Positions 9,244 to 17,330 are shown, counted from the first letter of the stretch. The stretch is 64,000 nucleotides of DNA from Streptomyces longispororuber (GCF_024448165.1 NZ_JAMOLN010000029.1:1-64000), one strand, 5' to 3'. A program made the numbers and translations. Notes: a model not told the origin generated them from the sequence alone.

Positions 9244-10014
9244 ATGTCCAAGGAACAGGAAGATACGGAAACGCACCGCGACACCGCAGCCCTGCTGGCC
9301 GTCCTCGACGCGGCGGACCAGCTGCCGGACGCCCGTCTGCTGCGGGCACGGTCCTACGAACTGCTGTCTCCCGTCCCCGGTTCGACGGTCGTGGACGTCG
9401 GCTGCGGTGCCGGACGCGCCGTCGCCGAGCTCACCGAACGCGGGGTCCACGCGGTGGGCGTGGACCCCGACGCGTGGATGCTGGCCGCGGCCCGGGAGCG
9501 GTGGCAGGCGTCCGAGTTCCGGGAGGCGGGGGCGGAGCAACTGCCGTTCGCCGACGTGAGCGTGGAGGGCTACCGCGCCGACAAGGTGCTCCACGTACTG
9601 CGGGAGCCGGGGCGGGCGGTGGCGGAAGCCCGGCGCGTCCTGTGCCCGGGCGGCAGGATCGTCCTGGTCGGGCAGGACTGGGACGCCCTCATGGTCGACT
9701 CGGACGACGCGGCGCTCACCCGCGCGATCGTGCACGCCCGCGCCGACCTCCTGGGCGCACCCCGGGCCGGCCGTCAGTACCGCAACCTGCTCCTGGACGG
9801 CGGCTTCCACGACGTCACCGTCGAGGCGCACACCAGCGTGTTCACCGATCCTGCGATGGTGTCGCTGCTCACCCGGCTCGCCGAGCCCGCCTGTAGGAGC
9901 GGTGCCGTCGAGCGGGAGCGGGCCGACGCGTGGCTCGCCGAGCAGCGCCGGCGCGCCGAGACCGGCCGCCTCCTCATCGCCGTCCCGTTCTTCGTGGCCG
10001 CCGCCACCGCCTGA
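9244..10014 (+). CDS. Class I SAM-dependent methyltransferase
   Basis: Methyltransferase of 256 residues. Motif I is VVDVGCGAGRAVAEL (about 48-62), followed by the acidic post-I motif GVDPD, a motif II/III region with LRVLCPGGRIVLVGQDW-like sequence (ARRVLCPGGRIVLVGQDWD). The C-terminal third is variable and would set the substrate. The start ATG 9244 has no ribosome site because the predicted transcript begins at or one base before it, consistent with a leaderless message. It is the evident target of the divergent MerR regulator and ends six bases before the convergent TetR gene. Substrate is unknown; MerR control fits a detoxifying small-molecule methyltransferase. Confidence 0.9.
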   Translation: MSKEQEDTETHRDTAALLAVLDAADQLPDARLLRARSYELLSPVPGSTVVDVGCGAGRAVAELTERGVHAVGVDPDAWMLAAARERWQASEFREAGAEQLPFADVSVEGYRADKVLHVLREPGRAVAEARRVLCPGGRIVLVGQDWDALMVDSDDAALTRAIVHARADLLGAPRAGRQYRNLLLDGGFHDVTVEAHTSVFTDPAMVSLLTRLAEPACRSGAVERERADAWLAEQRRRAETGRLLIAVPFFVAAATA

Positions 10015-10020
10015 CGGGCC

Positions 10021-10650
10021 TCAGCCCGCCGACACCTCCGGCCGCCCCGGCGGCTCCTCCGGGAGCGGGGTGGGGTGGGGCGTGCGCAGCGCGTCCAGGG
10101 CCAGTTCGAGGTAGCGGCGCCAGGCCTGCGGCTGGGTGGCGAGGAGGGGGGCCGCCGTCTGGTGGATGCCGCCCAGCAGCAGCACGATGTCCGTCCCCGT
10201 GACGTCGCCGCGGATCACCTTCAGGTCGCGGGCCCGCGCGGTGAGCGCCTCGACCGCGACGCAGAGGTCCGCGATCGCGTCCCGTACCTCGGCCTGCTGC
10301 AGCGAAGGGCGGCCGATCACCTCGCAGAAGGCGCGGTCGGCGGCGAGCGTCTCGACGCCGTCGGCCATGAACTCCCGCAGCGCCGCCGCCGCGTCGTCGG
10401 CTTCGAGGAGTCGCACCGCTGATCCGGCGAGCCGGTCGAGGAGCCGCAGCATGATCGCGGACAGCAGGTCTTCCTTGGTGGGGAAGTGCCGGAACACGGT
10501 GCCCTTGGCGAGGCCCGCGCGCTGGGCGATGTCACCCATCGACGCGTCGAGGCCCTGCTCGGCGAAGGCCGCGGTCGCGGCGTCGAGCAGGAGGCGTCGA
10601 TTGCGCACCATGTCCGCCCTCGGGCCGGTGGTGCCTGTCGTTGTCGCCAT
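10021..10650 (-). CDS. TetR-family transcriptional repressor
   Basis: Repressor of 209 residues. The N-terminal HTH is typical: RRLLLDAATAAFAEQGLDASMGDIAQRAGLAKGTVFRHFPTKEDLL. The helical C-terminal ligand domain is about 140 residues with no recognisable ligand motif. ATG 10650 follows AAGGAGGCGAGG and gives the usual length. It is divergent from the SDR gene at 10827, and two copies of TGACC-N4-GGTCA lie between them, so it almost certainly represses both itself and the SDR gene until an inducer binds. Confidence 0.92.
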   Translation of the reverse strand: MATTTGTTGPRADMVRNRRLLLDAATAAFAEQGLDASMGDIAQRAGLAKGTVFRHFPTKEDLLSAIMLRLLDRLAGSAVRLLEADDAAAALREFMADGVETLAADRAFCEVIGRPSLQQAEVRDAIADLCVAVEALTARARDLKVIRGDVTGTDIVLLLGGIHQTAAPLLATQPQAWRRYLELALDALRTPHPTPLPEEPPGRPEVSAG

Positions 10651-10691
10651 GCGTGCCTCGCCTCCTTGCTGATGTGCACCGTAGCACAACG

Positions 10692-10705
10692 TGACCCACC
10701 GGTCA
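10692..10705. promoter_or_regulatory. TetR operator copy 1 (TGACC-N4-GGTCA)
   Basis: Perfect inverted repeat with five-base arms and four-base spacer (TGACCCACCGGTCA), 42 bases upstream of the TetR start codon. It is preceded by ACG and matches copy 2 at all but one base, which marks it as a specific protein site. Confidence 0.85.
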
Positions 10706-10726
10706 GGTTAGGTGTTACGCTCAATG

Positions 10727-10740
10727 TGACCCAGCGGTCA
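10727..10740. promoter_or_regulatory. TetR operator copy 2 (TGACC-N4-GGTCA)
   Basis: Second copy (TGACCCAGCGGTCA), 35 bases centre to centre from copy 1, a little over three helical turns. It sits between copy 1 and the SDR gene, so occupancy of both sites would cover the divergent promoters. Confidence 0.85.
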
Positions 10741-10826
10741 TCTTCGCTGGAGTCGCCGGCCGTACCCCTGCGTCAGTGGGGCGGACGGTCGGCGACCCGC
10801 ACCATGAACTCCCCGGGAGGGAAGAC

Positions 10827-11564
10827 GTGAGCAGCACCCTTGAAGGAAAGGCCGTCCTCGTCACCGGCGCTTCGTCGGGCATCGGACTGGCCACCGCGCT
10901 CGCCTTGTCGAAGGCCGGCGCGCGGGTCGCGGTGGCGGCCCGCCGGGCCGACCGCCTGGACGCCCTGACACAGGACGCGCCGGGCGAGATGCTCGCGCTC
11001 GAACTGGACGTCACCGACCGCGACGCGGTGAACGCCGCGGTGGCGGCGACCGTCGAGCGCTTCGGCACCCTCGACATCCTCGTGAACAACGCGGGCGTCA
11101 TGCTCAGCAGCCCGATCCTCGGAGCGGACACCACCGAGTGGACGCGGATGGTCGAGACCAACCTGCTCGGCTCGATGTACATGGTCCACGCGGCGCTGCC
11201 GCATCTGCTCGCGTCCAAGGGTGCGGTGGTGCAGGTCTCCTCGACCTCGGGGCGCACGGCCTCCGCCACGAGCGCCGTCTACGCGGCCACCAAGTTCGGC
11301 ATCAACGCCTTCGCCGAGGCGCTGCGCCAGGAGGTCACCGAACTGGGCGTGCGCGTCGTCCTCATCGAGCCCGGGTTCGTCTCGACCGAGCTCGCCAGCC
11401 ACATCACGGACCCGGCCATCCAGGCCGCGGCCAAGAGCATGGCCGAGTCGATGCGCACGCTGCAGCCCGAGGACATCGCGGCCGCGGTCGTCTACGCGGT
11501 CACCCAGCCCGAGCACGTGGCCGTCAACGAGATCCTGATCCGGCCGACCGACCAGTCCCGCTGA
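10827..11564 (+). CDS. Short-chain dehydrogenase/reductase (classical SDR)
   Basis: NAD(P)-dependent oxidoreductase of 245 residues. The cofactor motif TGASSGIG is at about residues 14-21, NNAG near 88, the catalytic Ser in VSSTSGR, and the YxxxK pair in VYAATKFG. Length and motifs are those of classical SDRs close to the NADP-dependent serine/3-hydroxy acid dehydrogenase group. The start is GTG 10827 with GGGAGGGAAG just upstream. It is divergent from, and most likely repressed by, the TetR protein. The substrate is unknown. Confidence 0.92.
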   Translation: MSSTLEGKAVLVTGASSGIGLATALALSKAGARVAVAARRADRLDALTQDAPGEMLALELDVTDRDAVNAAVAATVERFGTLDILVNNAGVMLSSPILGADTTEWTRMVETNLLGSMYMVHAALPHLLASKGAVVQVSSTSGRTASATSAVYAATKFGINAFAEALRQEVTELGVRVVLIEPGFVSTELASHITDPAIQAAAKSMAESMRTLQPEDIAAAVVYAVTQPEHVAVNEILIRPTDQSR

Positions 11565-11569
11565 GCCGG

Positions 11570-11596
11570 TGTCACAACTGCTGTTCCGACGCTGTC
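11570..11596 (+). promoter_or_regulatory. ECF41-type promoter for FAD oxidoreductase gene
   Basis: -35 TGTCACA (11570-11576), spacer of 15, -10 CTGTC (11592-11596). It starts six bases after the SDR stop codon and lies 33 bases before the GTG at 11630, so the flavoprotein gene has its own promoter. See the set of matching sites in the window. Confidence 0.75.
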
Positions 11597-11629
11597 TTGA
11601 GGGGTGAAGCCGAGAGAACTGAGGACAGC

Positions 11630-12979
11630 GTGCGGGAGATCCTGATCGTGGGCGGCGGTTACGCGGGGTTCTACACCGCGTGGGGCCTGGAGAAGAAGCT
11701 GCGGCGCGGGGAGGCGCGGGTCGCCGTCGTCGACCCGCGGCCCTACATGACGTACCAGCCGTTCCTGCCGGAGGTGGTGGCCGGATCGATCGAGGCGCGG
11801 CACGCGGCGGTGTCACTGCGCCGGCACCTGCACCGCACCCGGCTGGTCTCCGGCACGGTGACGGACATCCGCCACGCCGAACGCACCGTCACCGTCCGCC
11901 CGCTCAGCGGCCCCGACCACCACCTCACCTACGACATCCTGGTGGTGACGGCGGGAGCCGTCACCCGCACCTTCCCGATACCCGGGGTCGGTGAGGAGGC
12001 GATCGGAATCAAGCACGTGGAGGAGGCCGTCGCCATCCGCGACCGGCTGCTCACCTCCTTCGACCGGGCGGCATCGCTGCCGCCGGGACCCGAACGCCGC
12101 AAGCTCCTCACCGTCACCTTCGTAGGCGGGGGCTTCTCCGGGGTGGAGGGGTTCGGTGAACTGCTCTCCCTGGCCACCGCACTCCTCGGCCACTATCCCG
12201 AACTCGCTCCAAATGAGCTCCGGTTCCACCTGGTCGAGGCGCGCGGCCGGATCCTGCCGGAGGTCGGCGACCGGCCCGGCGCGTGGGTGGTCGGCGCGCT
12301 GGAGAAGCGGGGTGCACGGGTGCACCTGAACACCCAGCTCGTGTCCGCGCTCCAGGGGCACATCGTGCTGTCGAGTGGCGAGGAGTTCGAGACGGGACTG
12401 CTCGTGTGGAGCGCGGGCAACGCGTCGAACCCCGTCGTGCACAACCACACGGACCTGCCCGTCGACGAACGCGGTCTGCTGACCGTGCGCGCCGACCTCC
12501 GCGTCGGCACGGAGACCGAGGTGGTCGCCGACGTATGGGCGGCGGGCGACGACGCCTCCGTACCCGACCTGGCGGTGCACCGGCCCGGAGCGCACACGGT
12601 GCCGAACGCCCAGCACGCGGTGCGGCAGGGCAAGCGGCTGGCGAAGAACATCCTGGCGACCCTGCGCGGGCGGGCCCCCAAGGACTACGTGCACCACAGC
12701 CTGGGCGTGGTGGCGACACTGGGCCTGGGGCGCGGCATCTTCCAGTACCGGCGTCTGGTCATCAAGGGGTTCCCCGCCTGGCTGATGCACCGCGGCTACC
12801 ACGTGCTCGCGGTCCCGACGTGGGAACGTAAGGTCCGGGTGCTCGCCGTCTGGACCACCGCCGCCCTCTTCGGCCGGGACGTCGTCTCGCTGGCCTCGGT
12901 GCAGCGGCCGCGTGAGGCCTTCGTGTCCCACGGGAACCCGCGCCCGCGCGAGCGGGCCGAGGACGTACCGACCCCGTGA
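11630..12979 (+). CDS. NAD(P)/FAD-dependent oxidoreductase, type-II NADH dehydrogenase-like
   Basis: Flavoprotein of 449 residues. FAD-binding GxGxxG is at the N-terminus (VGGGYAGFYTAWGLEKKL), the second dinucleotide fold is TFVGGGFSGVEGFGEL, and the C-terminal FAD contact is WAAGDDASVPDL. The block after it (AQHAVRQGKRLAKNI) and a hydrophobic C-terminal part (GIFQYRRLVIKGFPAWLMHRGYH) match type-II NADH dehydrogenases, which pass electrons to quinone at the membrane surface. The start GTG 11630 follows GAGGAC. Transcription is predicted from the ECF41-type site at 11570. The MarR gene overlaps its stop by four bases. Confidence 0.9.
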   Translation: MREILIVGGGYAGFYTAWGLEKKLRRGEARVAVVDPRPYMTYQPFLPEVVAGSIEARHAAVSLRRHLHRTRLVSGTVTDIRHAERTVTVRPLSGPDHHLTYDILVVTAGAVTRTFPIPGVGEEAIGIKHVEEAVAIRDRLLTSFDRAASLPPGPERRKLLTVTFVGGGFSGVEGFGELLSLATALLGHYPELAPNELRFHLVEARGRILPEVGDRPGAWVVGALEKRGARVHLNTQLVSALQGHIVLSSGEEFETGLLVWSAGNASNPVVHNHTDLPVDERGLLTVRADLRVGTETEVVADVWAAGDDASVPDLAVHRPGAHTVPNAQHAVRQGKRLAKNILATLRGRAPKDYVHHSLGVVATLGLGRGIFQYRRLVIKGFPAWLMHRGYHVLAVPTWERKVRVLAVWTTAALFGRDVVSLASVQRPREAFVSHGNPRPRERAEDVPTP

Positions 12980-13527
12980 AGCCGCCGGGAGCGACGACCG
13001 GCGAGGGCTCGGCACTGAGCGCACGGTGGCGCGCCCTGGACCGTCTCCACCGCAGGATCGAGGGCTCGGTGGACCGGCGGCTCCACGCGGACCTGGGGCT
13101 GAGCCTGCGGGAGTTCCAGGCGCTGACGGTGCTGCAGGAGGGCGCGGCCACCGCGGCGGGATGGCTCTATCTCCACGACCTGGCCGCCGGGATCGGGCTG
13201 AGCCAGTCGGCCACGAGCCGGCTGGTGACCCGTCTGCAGGGCCGCGGTCTCCTCACCACCGCCACCGCGGCCCACGACCGGCGCAGTGTCGACGTGCACC
13301 TCACTCCCGTGGCCCGCGAGGCGCTGCGCCGCGGGACCCCGCTCGCCGAGGAGGCCGTCCGGCACACTGTCAGGATCCTCGCCGCGGAGGGCGCGGACCG
13401 GAGACTGCTCTCCTATCTGCAGGATCCGCAGGATCCGGAGGAAGGGGCGGACGGTGGGACGGGGAACGACAGGGCGTTGGTCCGGGCGACCGCGGAGGTG
13501 GCCGACCAGTCGAACTCCGCACCGTAA
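12976..13527 (+). CDS. MarR-family regulator, translationally coupled to the flavoprotein
   Basis: Regulator of 183 residues. The winged HTH is visible: LSLREFQALTVLQEG, then LHDLAAGIGLSQSATSRLVTRLQGRGLLTT and the wing AHDRRSVDVHLTPVAREAL. Its GTG start overlaps the preceding TGA (GTGA), so it is coupled to the oxidoreductase and probably answers to the same redox signal. The last ~38 codons overlap the convergent cupin gene on the other strand. That tail is low-complexity (Gly, Asp, Pro), which suggests the extension is recent. Confidence 0.88.
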   Translation: MKPPGATTGEGSALSARWRALDRLHRRIEGSVDRRLHADLGLSLREFQALTVLQEGAATAAGWLYLHDLAAGIGLSQSATSRLVTRLQGRGLLTTATAAHDRRSVDVHLTPVAREALRRGTPLAEEAVRHTVRILAAEGADRRLLSYLQDPQDPEEGADGGTGNDRALVRATAEVADQSNSAP

Positions 13528-13964
13528 GCGGAAGCCACTGCGGACAAAGCGATCTCATCGACCGGCCCGGATATCTCCGCACAGTCCTCGTAGAATTTCT
13601 CGAATCCGGCGGGGGCGATGACTTCCAGTACGGAGGCGGGACGGGTCCCGCCGTTCCAGAACGCATGCCATTGTCCGCGCTCGTGGCAGAACTGCCGTTC
13701 CGCCGGGGCGTCGGGCGATTCCTCGTCCGACAGTGCCGCGACCTCGCCGCTCACCACGTACGCGTACACGTCCTCGCGCGACCTGCGGTGCACCGGCATC
13801 CCCAACGCCCCCGGCGCCAGCAGGTGTTGTACCAGGGAGAACCGGCCCGCGGTGGCGCTGCCGTGCATGAGGAGGCGGCTCTCCACACCGGGCAGGACCC
13901 GCAGCGCGGGAGCGTCCTTGCGACCCAGCGCACGGGCCAGGGTCTGCGGAGTCAGCTCAAACAT
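13413..13964 (-). CDS. Cupin-domain protein
   Basis: Protein of 183 residues with one cupin barrel. The metal-binding region reads PVHRRSREDVYAYVVSGEV, and a second motif around HERGQWHAFWNGGTRPASVLEVIAPAGFEKFYED. The first His of the usual HxH is replaced, so metal binding is uncertain. ATG 13964 has GAGGGG nine bases upstream. It is divergent from the LuxR regulator at 14083. Its final ~38 codons (tail rich in Pro, Ser, Cys) run antisense into the MarR gene; family members usually end near the LSF about 16 residues earlier, so the overlap is caused by a C-terminal extension. Confidence 0.85.
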   Translation of the reverse strand: MFELTPQTLARALGRKDAPALRVLPGVESRLLMHGSATAGRFSLVQHLLAPGALGMPVHRRSREDVYAYVVSGEVAALSDEESPDAPAERQFCHERGQWHAFWNGGTRPASVLEVIAPAGFEKFYEDCAEISGPVDEIALSAVASAYGAEFDWSATSAVARTNALSFPVPPSAPSSGSCGSCR

Positions 13965-14037
13965 GAATTCCCCTCGGCGTCCACCGTCGAACAACGGGCG
14001 AAGAACAACTTAGACATCGGTCCGCGGTGCGGGTATT

Positions 14038-14049
14038 CCAGAAATCTGG
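14038..14049. promoter_or_regulatory. Inverted repeat CCAGA-AA-TCTGG between cupin and LuxR genes
   Basis: Perfect five-base arms with a two-base centre, flanked by GGTA on one side and TACC on the other. It lies 34 bases before the LuxR start and 74 bases before the divergent cupin start. Candidate operator for the adjacent LuxR-type regulator. Confidence 0.4.
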
Positions 14050-14082
14050 TACCCGATTTCCTGCCGGCCATAGGGTGGGGCC

Positions 14083-15192
14083 GTGAAAGACTCGGCGATG
14101 AGATGGGTCGCCCGGCAGGTCGGCGACGCAGCCGAACGCAGCAAGGACCTCGTCTCTTTGTGGAGCGAGGTGACCGACGCCCTGTGCGCCGTCGTTCCCG
14201 ACGTGTGGGACACCTGCTGGTACACGGTCGACCCCGCCTCCCTGCTGGTCACCAGCCACTTCCGGCGGGGCAGGGCCGACGTGCCCGAGGAGTTGCTCGA
14301 GGAGTTGATGATCCACGAGCACTACGGCGACGACGTGAACCGCATCGCCGACCTCTGCCGCACCGCGACCGGAATGGGCGGCATCCACGAGGCGACCGGC
14401 GGAGACGTACGGGCCAGCACCCGCTGGCGGCGGAGCCTGGAGGTCGGCAGCGACCAGGAACTGAGGGTGAGCCTGCGCACGGGGCCCGACGAGACGTGGG
14501 GTGCGCTGTCGCTCTACCGCGAGGCGGGCCGGCCACCGTTCGACGCCGACGCGCACGCCGTGCTCCGCCGCATCGCACCGGTCGTGGCGCACGCCGTCCG
14601 GCGCATGCTCCTGCCGAGCGCACCAGGGGCGGGGTCGGGGGCGGCGCGGGCCGTGAACCACGGTCCGGATGAGGGCGGTCCGGGCCTTGTGCTCCTCGAC
14701 CGGGACTTCACGGTGCGCTCGGCGTCGCCCGGCACCGAGCGCCGGCTGCGGCGGCTTCCCGGCCACGACCACGGCGCGGCCGGGCTGCCGGTGGCAGTCG
14801 TCGCGGTGGCGGCGGCGACGCTGCGTGCCGTGGACCGGGGCGGATACGCGGCACGGGCCCCCTTCGCCCGCGTCGTCGCCGCGGACGGCGGCAGGCTCGC
14901 CCTGTACGGGACGCACGTGCCGGGGCCGGGCAGCGGGGACGGAATCGCCGTCATCATCGAGCAGGCGTCACCGGGACGGATGCTGCCGCTGCTGCTCTCG
15001 GCCTACGAACTGACGGACAGGGAACGGGACGTGGTCCGTCTCATCCTGCGCGGCAGGTCCACCGCCCAGATCGCCACCGGCCTCTCCGTGACGCCCCACA
15101 CGGTGCAGCAGCACCTCAAGAGTGTGTTCGCGAAGACCGGGGTGCGCAGCCGGCGGGACCTGGTGGGGATCCTCCTCTCCGAACCGTACTGA
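14083..15192 (+). CDS. LuxR-family regulator with GAF/PAS-like sensor region
   Basis: Regulator of 369 residues without an ATPase domain. The first ~180 residues look like a GAF domain (LWSEVTDALCAVVPDVWDTCWYTVDPASLLVTSHF, later GALSLYREAGRPPFDADAHAVLRRIAPVVAHAVRR). Residues ~210-300 are PAS-like (LVLLDRDFTVRSASPGTERRL). The C-terminal LuxR HTH is LTDRERDVVRLILRGRSTAQIATGLSVTPHTVQQHLKSVFAKTGVRSRRDLVG. GTG 14083 follows GGGTGGGG. It is divergent from the cupin gene and ends before a strong bidirectional terminator. Ligand unknown. Confidence 0.9.
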   Translation: MKDSAMRWVARQVGDAAERSKDLVSLWSEVTDALCAVVPDVWDTCWYTVDPASLLVTSHFRRGRADVPEELLEELMIHEHYGDDVNRIADLCRTATGMGGIHEATGGDVRASTRWRRSLEVGSDQELRVSLRTGPDETWGALSLYREAGRPPFDADAHAVLRRIAPVVAHAVRRMLLPSAPGAGSGAARAVNHGPDEGGPGLVLLDRDFTVRSASPGTERRLRRLPGHDHGAAGLPVAVVAVAAATLRAVDRGGYAARAPFARVVAADGGRLALYGTHVPGPGSGDGIAVIIEQASPGRMLPLLLSAYELTDRERDVVRLILRGRSTAQIATGLSVTPHTVQQHLKSVFAKTGVRSRRDLVGILLSEPY

Positions 15193-15242
15193 CGTCGCCG
15201 GCTCGGCTGCCCCACCGGACTCGCACTCCTTGCTGACGCAGG

Positions 15243-15273
15243 TTCCCCCTGCGGTCCGGGACCGCAGGGGGAA
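15243..15273. terminator. Bidirectional hairpin terminator
   Basis: Perfect 14-base-pair stem (TTCCCCCTGCGGTC against its complement) with a three-base loop lies between the convergent LuxR gene (ends 15192) and the hypothetical gene (ends 15292). It can end transcription from both sides. Confidence 0.88.
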
Positions 15274-15291
15274 CACCCGCTGTGAGGGCGG

Positions 15292-15702
15292 TTACGCGGC
15301 GCGGTAGAGGCCGCGGCCGGCCCGGCGGACGCGGGACGTGGCGACCAGCCGGTCGAGCGTGCTGCGCACGGCGTTGATGCTGCCGTTGTCCGTGGCCCGG
15401 CCGAGCGCGGCGGCGACGTCGCGTGCGCGCACGTCGCCGCCGCCCACCTCGGTGAAGTAGTCCAGGATCTGCTCGGTGAGCTTGCCGTACTTCTTGTGGC
15501 CGCTCTCCTCGTCGGACTCCGGCGCCACCGTCTCGACCACCACCTGAAGGGCGCCGAGGGCCCGCTGGACGGAGCCGAGGTGGGCGACGACCGCGGCGAG
15601 CTCCCTCTCCAGGGCGTGCTTCTGGACCTCCAGGCGGGCCAGGTCCTCCTGGAGGCTCTCTGCGGTGACCTCGATGTGATGTGCCGCGTGGGTGACAGAC
15701 AC
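15292..15702 (-). CDS. Hypothetical coiled-coil/winged-helix protein
   Basis: Protein of 136 residues with two parts. Residues ~14-60 are a heptad-like coiled coil (ESLQEDLARLEVQKHALERELAAVVAHLGSVQRAL). Residues ~70-136 look like a winged helix (KYGKLTEQILDYFTEVGGGDVRARDVAAALGRATDNGSINAVRSTLDRLVATSRVRRAGRGLYR). The layout suggests a small DNA-binding protein that dimerises through its N-terminus; no family name is claimed. The GTG at 15702 has GAGAGGAAC upstream. It sits downstream of the secreted cupin gene's 3' end, on the same strand, with a 177-bp gap. Confidence 0.75.
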   Translation of the reverse strand: MSVTHAAHHIEVTAESLQEDLARLEVQKHALERELAAVVAHLGSVQRALGALQVVVETVAPESDEESGHKKYGKLTEQILDYFTEVGGGDVRARDVAAALGRATDNGSINAVRSTLDRLVATSRVRRAGRGLYRAA

Positions 15703-15852
15703 TCTGTGTTCCTCTCGTCCTCAACCCATGTGGTCGCGTCCGCGCTCGGCTCGCCCCGCAGGGTCGTCCGGCTGTCGTCCGGCTCCTCACACATACCACT
15801 TCACATCATCTGGGGGAGCCCCTTTGGACAGTGGTGTGATCGGATCGGTCTC

Positions 15853-15888
15853 ACATCACTCGAAATGTCACTCGAAGCATCACTCGAA
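15853..15888 (-). repeat. Three 12-bp tandem repeats spanning the cupin stop codon
   Basis: On the coding strand the unit is TTCGAGTGA plus three variable bases, present three times (15877-15888, 15865-15876, 15853-15864). Twelve bases keep frame, so every copy supplies Phe-Glu-stop in the same frame: the cupin gene ends in three consecutive in-frame stop cassettes. Replication slippage at the 3' end is the simplest origin. Confidence 0.85.
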
Positions 15889-16314
15889 GTCGCAACCGGG
15901 GTTGGGGGCGTCCTGTGCGAACGGTGCGCCGTGCGGCAGGACGTAGAGAACGTCCAGAACGATGTCGGTGGTGCCGCGGTTCACGCCGATGTGCACGTGG
16001 TCGGCGCCCGACGGCTCCGTGAGGGAACTGCCCTTCGGGTACACGCCGTCCGAGGCGCAGTCGGAGCCGAAGTGGCTCAGCGTGCCCTGCTTGACGAAGC
16101 CGTACAGGGTGCCGTCGTGGTAGTGCCAACCGGTGCCCTGGCCAGGGGGAATGGTGATCTCGCGCAGGATGTAGTCCTGGTCGCCGACGGTGGTGCGGGC
16201 GATGATCTTCGCGGTGACGCCGGGGCCGCCCGGGGTCGCGTGGGCCGCGGTGGCGGGGAGGGCGAGAGTGGCGAGCGCGGCGCCGGTCGCGCCCAGACGT
16301 GACAGTGTGCGCAT
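15880..16314 (-). CDS. Secreted cupin-domain protein
   Basis: Exported cupin of 144 residues. A signal peptide is clear: MRTLSR, hydrophobic GATGAALATLALPATAA and cleavage near AHA-TPG. The single cupin barrel has metal-ligand motif GWHYHDG (about 63-69) with Glu or Lys following, and the second motif around DHVHIGVNRG. Length fits one small barrel. The ATG at 16314 follows GAAGGG. It lies downstream of the sigma factor gene (ends 16434) on the same strand with a 119-bp gap. Function unknown; extracellular cupins often bind a metal or small ligand. Confidence 0.88.
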   Translation of the reverse strand: MRTLSRLGATGAALATLALPATAAHATPGGPGVTAKIIARTTVGDQDYILREITIPPGQGTGWHYHDGTLYGFVKQGTLSHFGSDCASDGVYPKGSSLTEPSGADHVHIGVNRGTTDIVLDVLYVLPHGAPFAQDAPNPGCDFE

Positions 16315-16433
16315 GACGATCCCTTCAGGGAGGAAAGAGGGAACAAGTGGGCTGCGGTGAGCCGGAGTTCGGGCACCGCGAACAAACATGGTGGAACAGT
16401 GTTGCATGGTTCGACAAAAGGTGTGATGTTCTG

Positions 16434-17330
16434 TCATGGGGTGACCCCGCGCGGTCGGCCGGGCGCCCCCCGGTTCCAGGGGAGGAGCTTGTCGGGATTG
16501 ACGACGACCCAGACCTGGACGACGCGGCGGTCGGCGATGTCGAGACTGATGACCGCGGCGACCCGCCGGTCGTACCGCACGACGAGACCGGTCCGGCCGT
16601 TGACCGAGTGCGAGTCGACCGTCGTGCGCGCCCGCGGGACCAGCAGCGTCAGCAGGCTCCTGGCCACCGGGTCCGCGCCGTGCACGGGCCGGACCTGGGC
16701 CCGTACCTTGCCCCCGCCGTCGAAGAACGCCGTCACGTCCGACGCGAGCAGCCCCAGCAGCCGGTCCGCGTCCTGCGTCGCGCACGCCTCGCGCACCGCG
16801 TGCGCCGCGGCGTCCTGTTCCTGCGGTGAAGTGGGCCGGCCCCGCCGGGCGCGCAGGCTCCTCCGGGCCCGTTCCGCCAGTTCCGAACACTCCGGCTCGG
16901 ACTGACCGACGATGTCGGCGACCGTGCGCGGCGCCATGCCGAACACGTCGTTGAGGACGAACGCGGCCCGCTCGGCCGGGGAGAGCGTGTCCAGCGCGCC
17001 CAGCAGCACCTCGCTCACCTCCCGCTCCAGCATCCGCCGCCGCTCCCCGCCGTCGTCGGCCGGAGCGGCGTCCGGGCCGCCGCGACGGCGCCGCCCGGGC
17101 CGCGCAAGACGCTCCAGACAGATCCCGCCCACCGCCCGGGACAGCCACGCACGAGGCTCGTCGATGCCCTCCCGCTCCGACCGGTCGAGCGCGTACCACT
17201 GCTGGTACGCCTCGTCCGCCACGGTGCCGGCCTCGCCGGCGCTGCCCAGCATCCAGAAGGCCACGTCGAACAGATGCCGACGCTCGTCGACCAACTCCCC
17301 GATCGGCAGCGCCTCGTCGGCGAACTCCAT
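16434..17330 (-). CDS. ECF41-type (SigJ-like) RNA polymerase sigma factor
   Basis: Sigma factor of 298 residues. Region 2 is RRHLFDVAFWMLGSAGEAGTVADEAYQQWYALD; region 4 is LDTLSPAERAAFVLNDVFGMAPRTVADIVGQSEPECSELAERARRSL. A SnoaL-like C-terminal domain follows, with FFDGGGK (DGGGK motif) and the final NPDKLLPW (NPDKL motif) that mark ECF41. The linker lacks the WLPEP motif seen in the other sigma factors here, so it is a divergent member. ECF41 proteins have no separate anti-sigma factor; the C-terminal domain regulates activity. ATG 17330 follows GGAGGTAGGGG. The ECF41-type promoter at 17520 implies autoregulation. Confidence 0.92.
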   Translation of the reverse strand: MEFADEALPIGELVDERRHLFDVAFWMLGSAGEAGTVADEAYQQWYALDRSEREGIDEPRAWLSRAVGGICLERLARPGRRRRGGPDAAPADDGGERRRMLEREVSEVLLGALDTLSPAERAAFVLNDVFGMAPRTVADIVGQSEPECSELAERARRSLRARRGRPTSPQEQDAAAHAVREACATQDADRLLGLLASDVTAFFDGGGKVRAQVRPVHGADPVARSLLTLLVPRARTTVDSHSVNGRTGLVVRYDRRVAAVISLDIADRRVVQVWVVVNPDKLLPWNRGAPGRPRGVTP

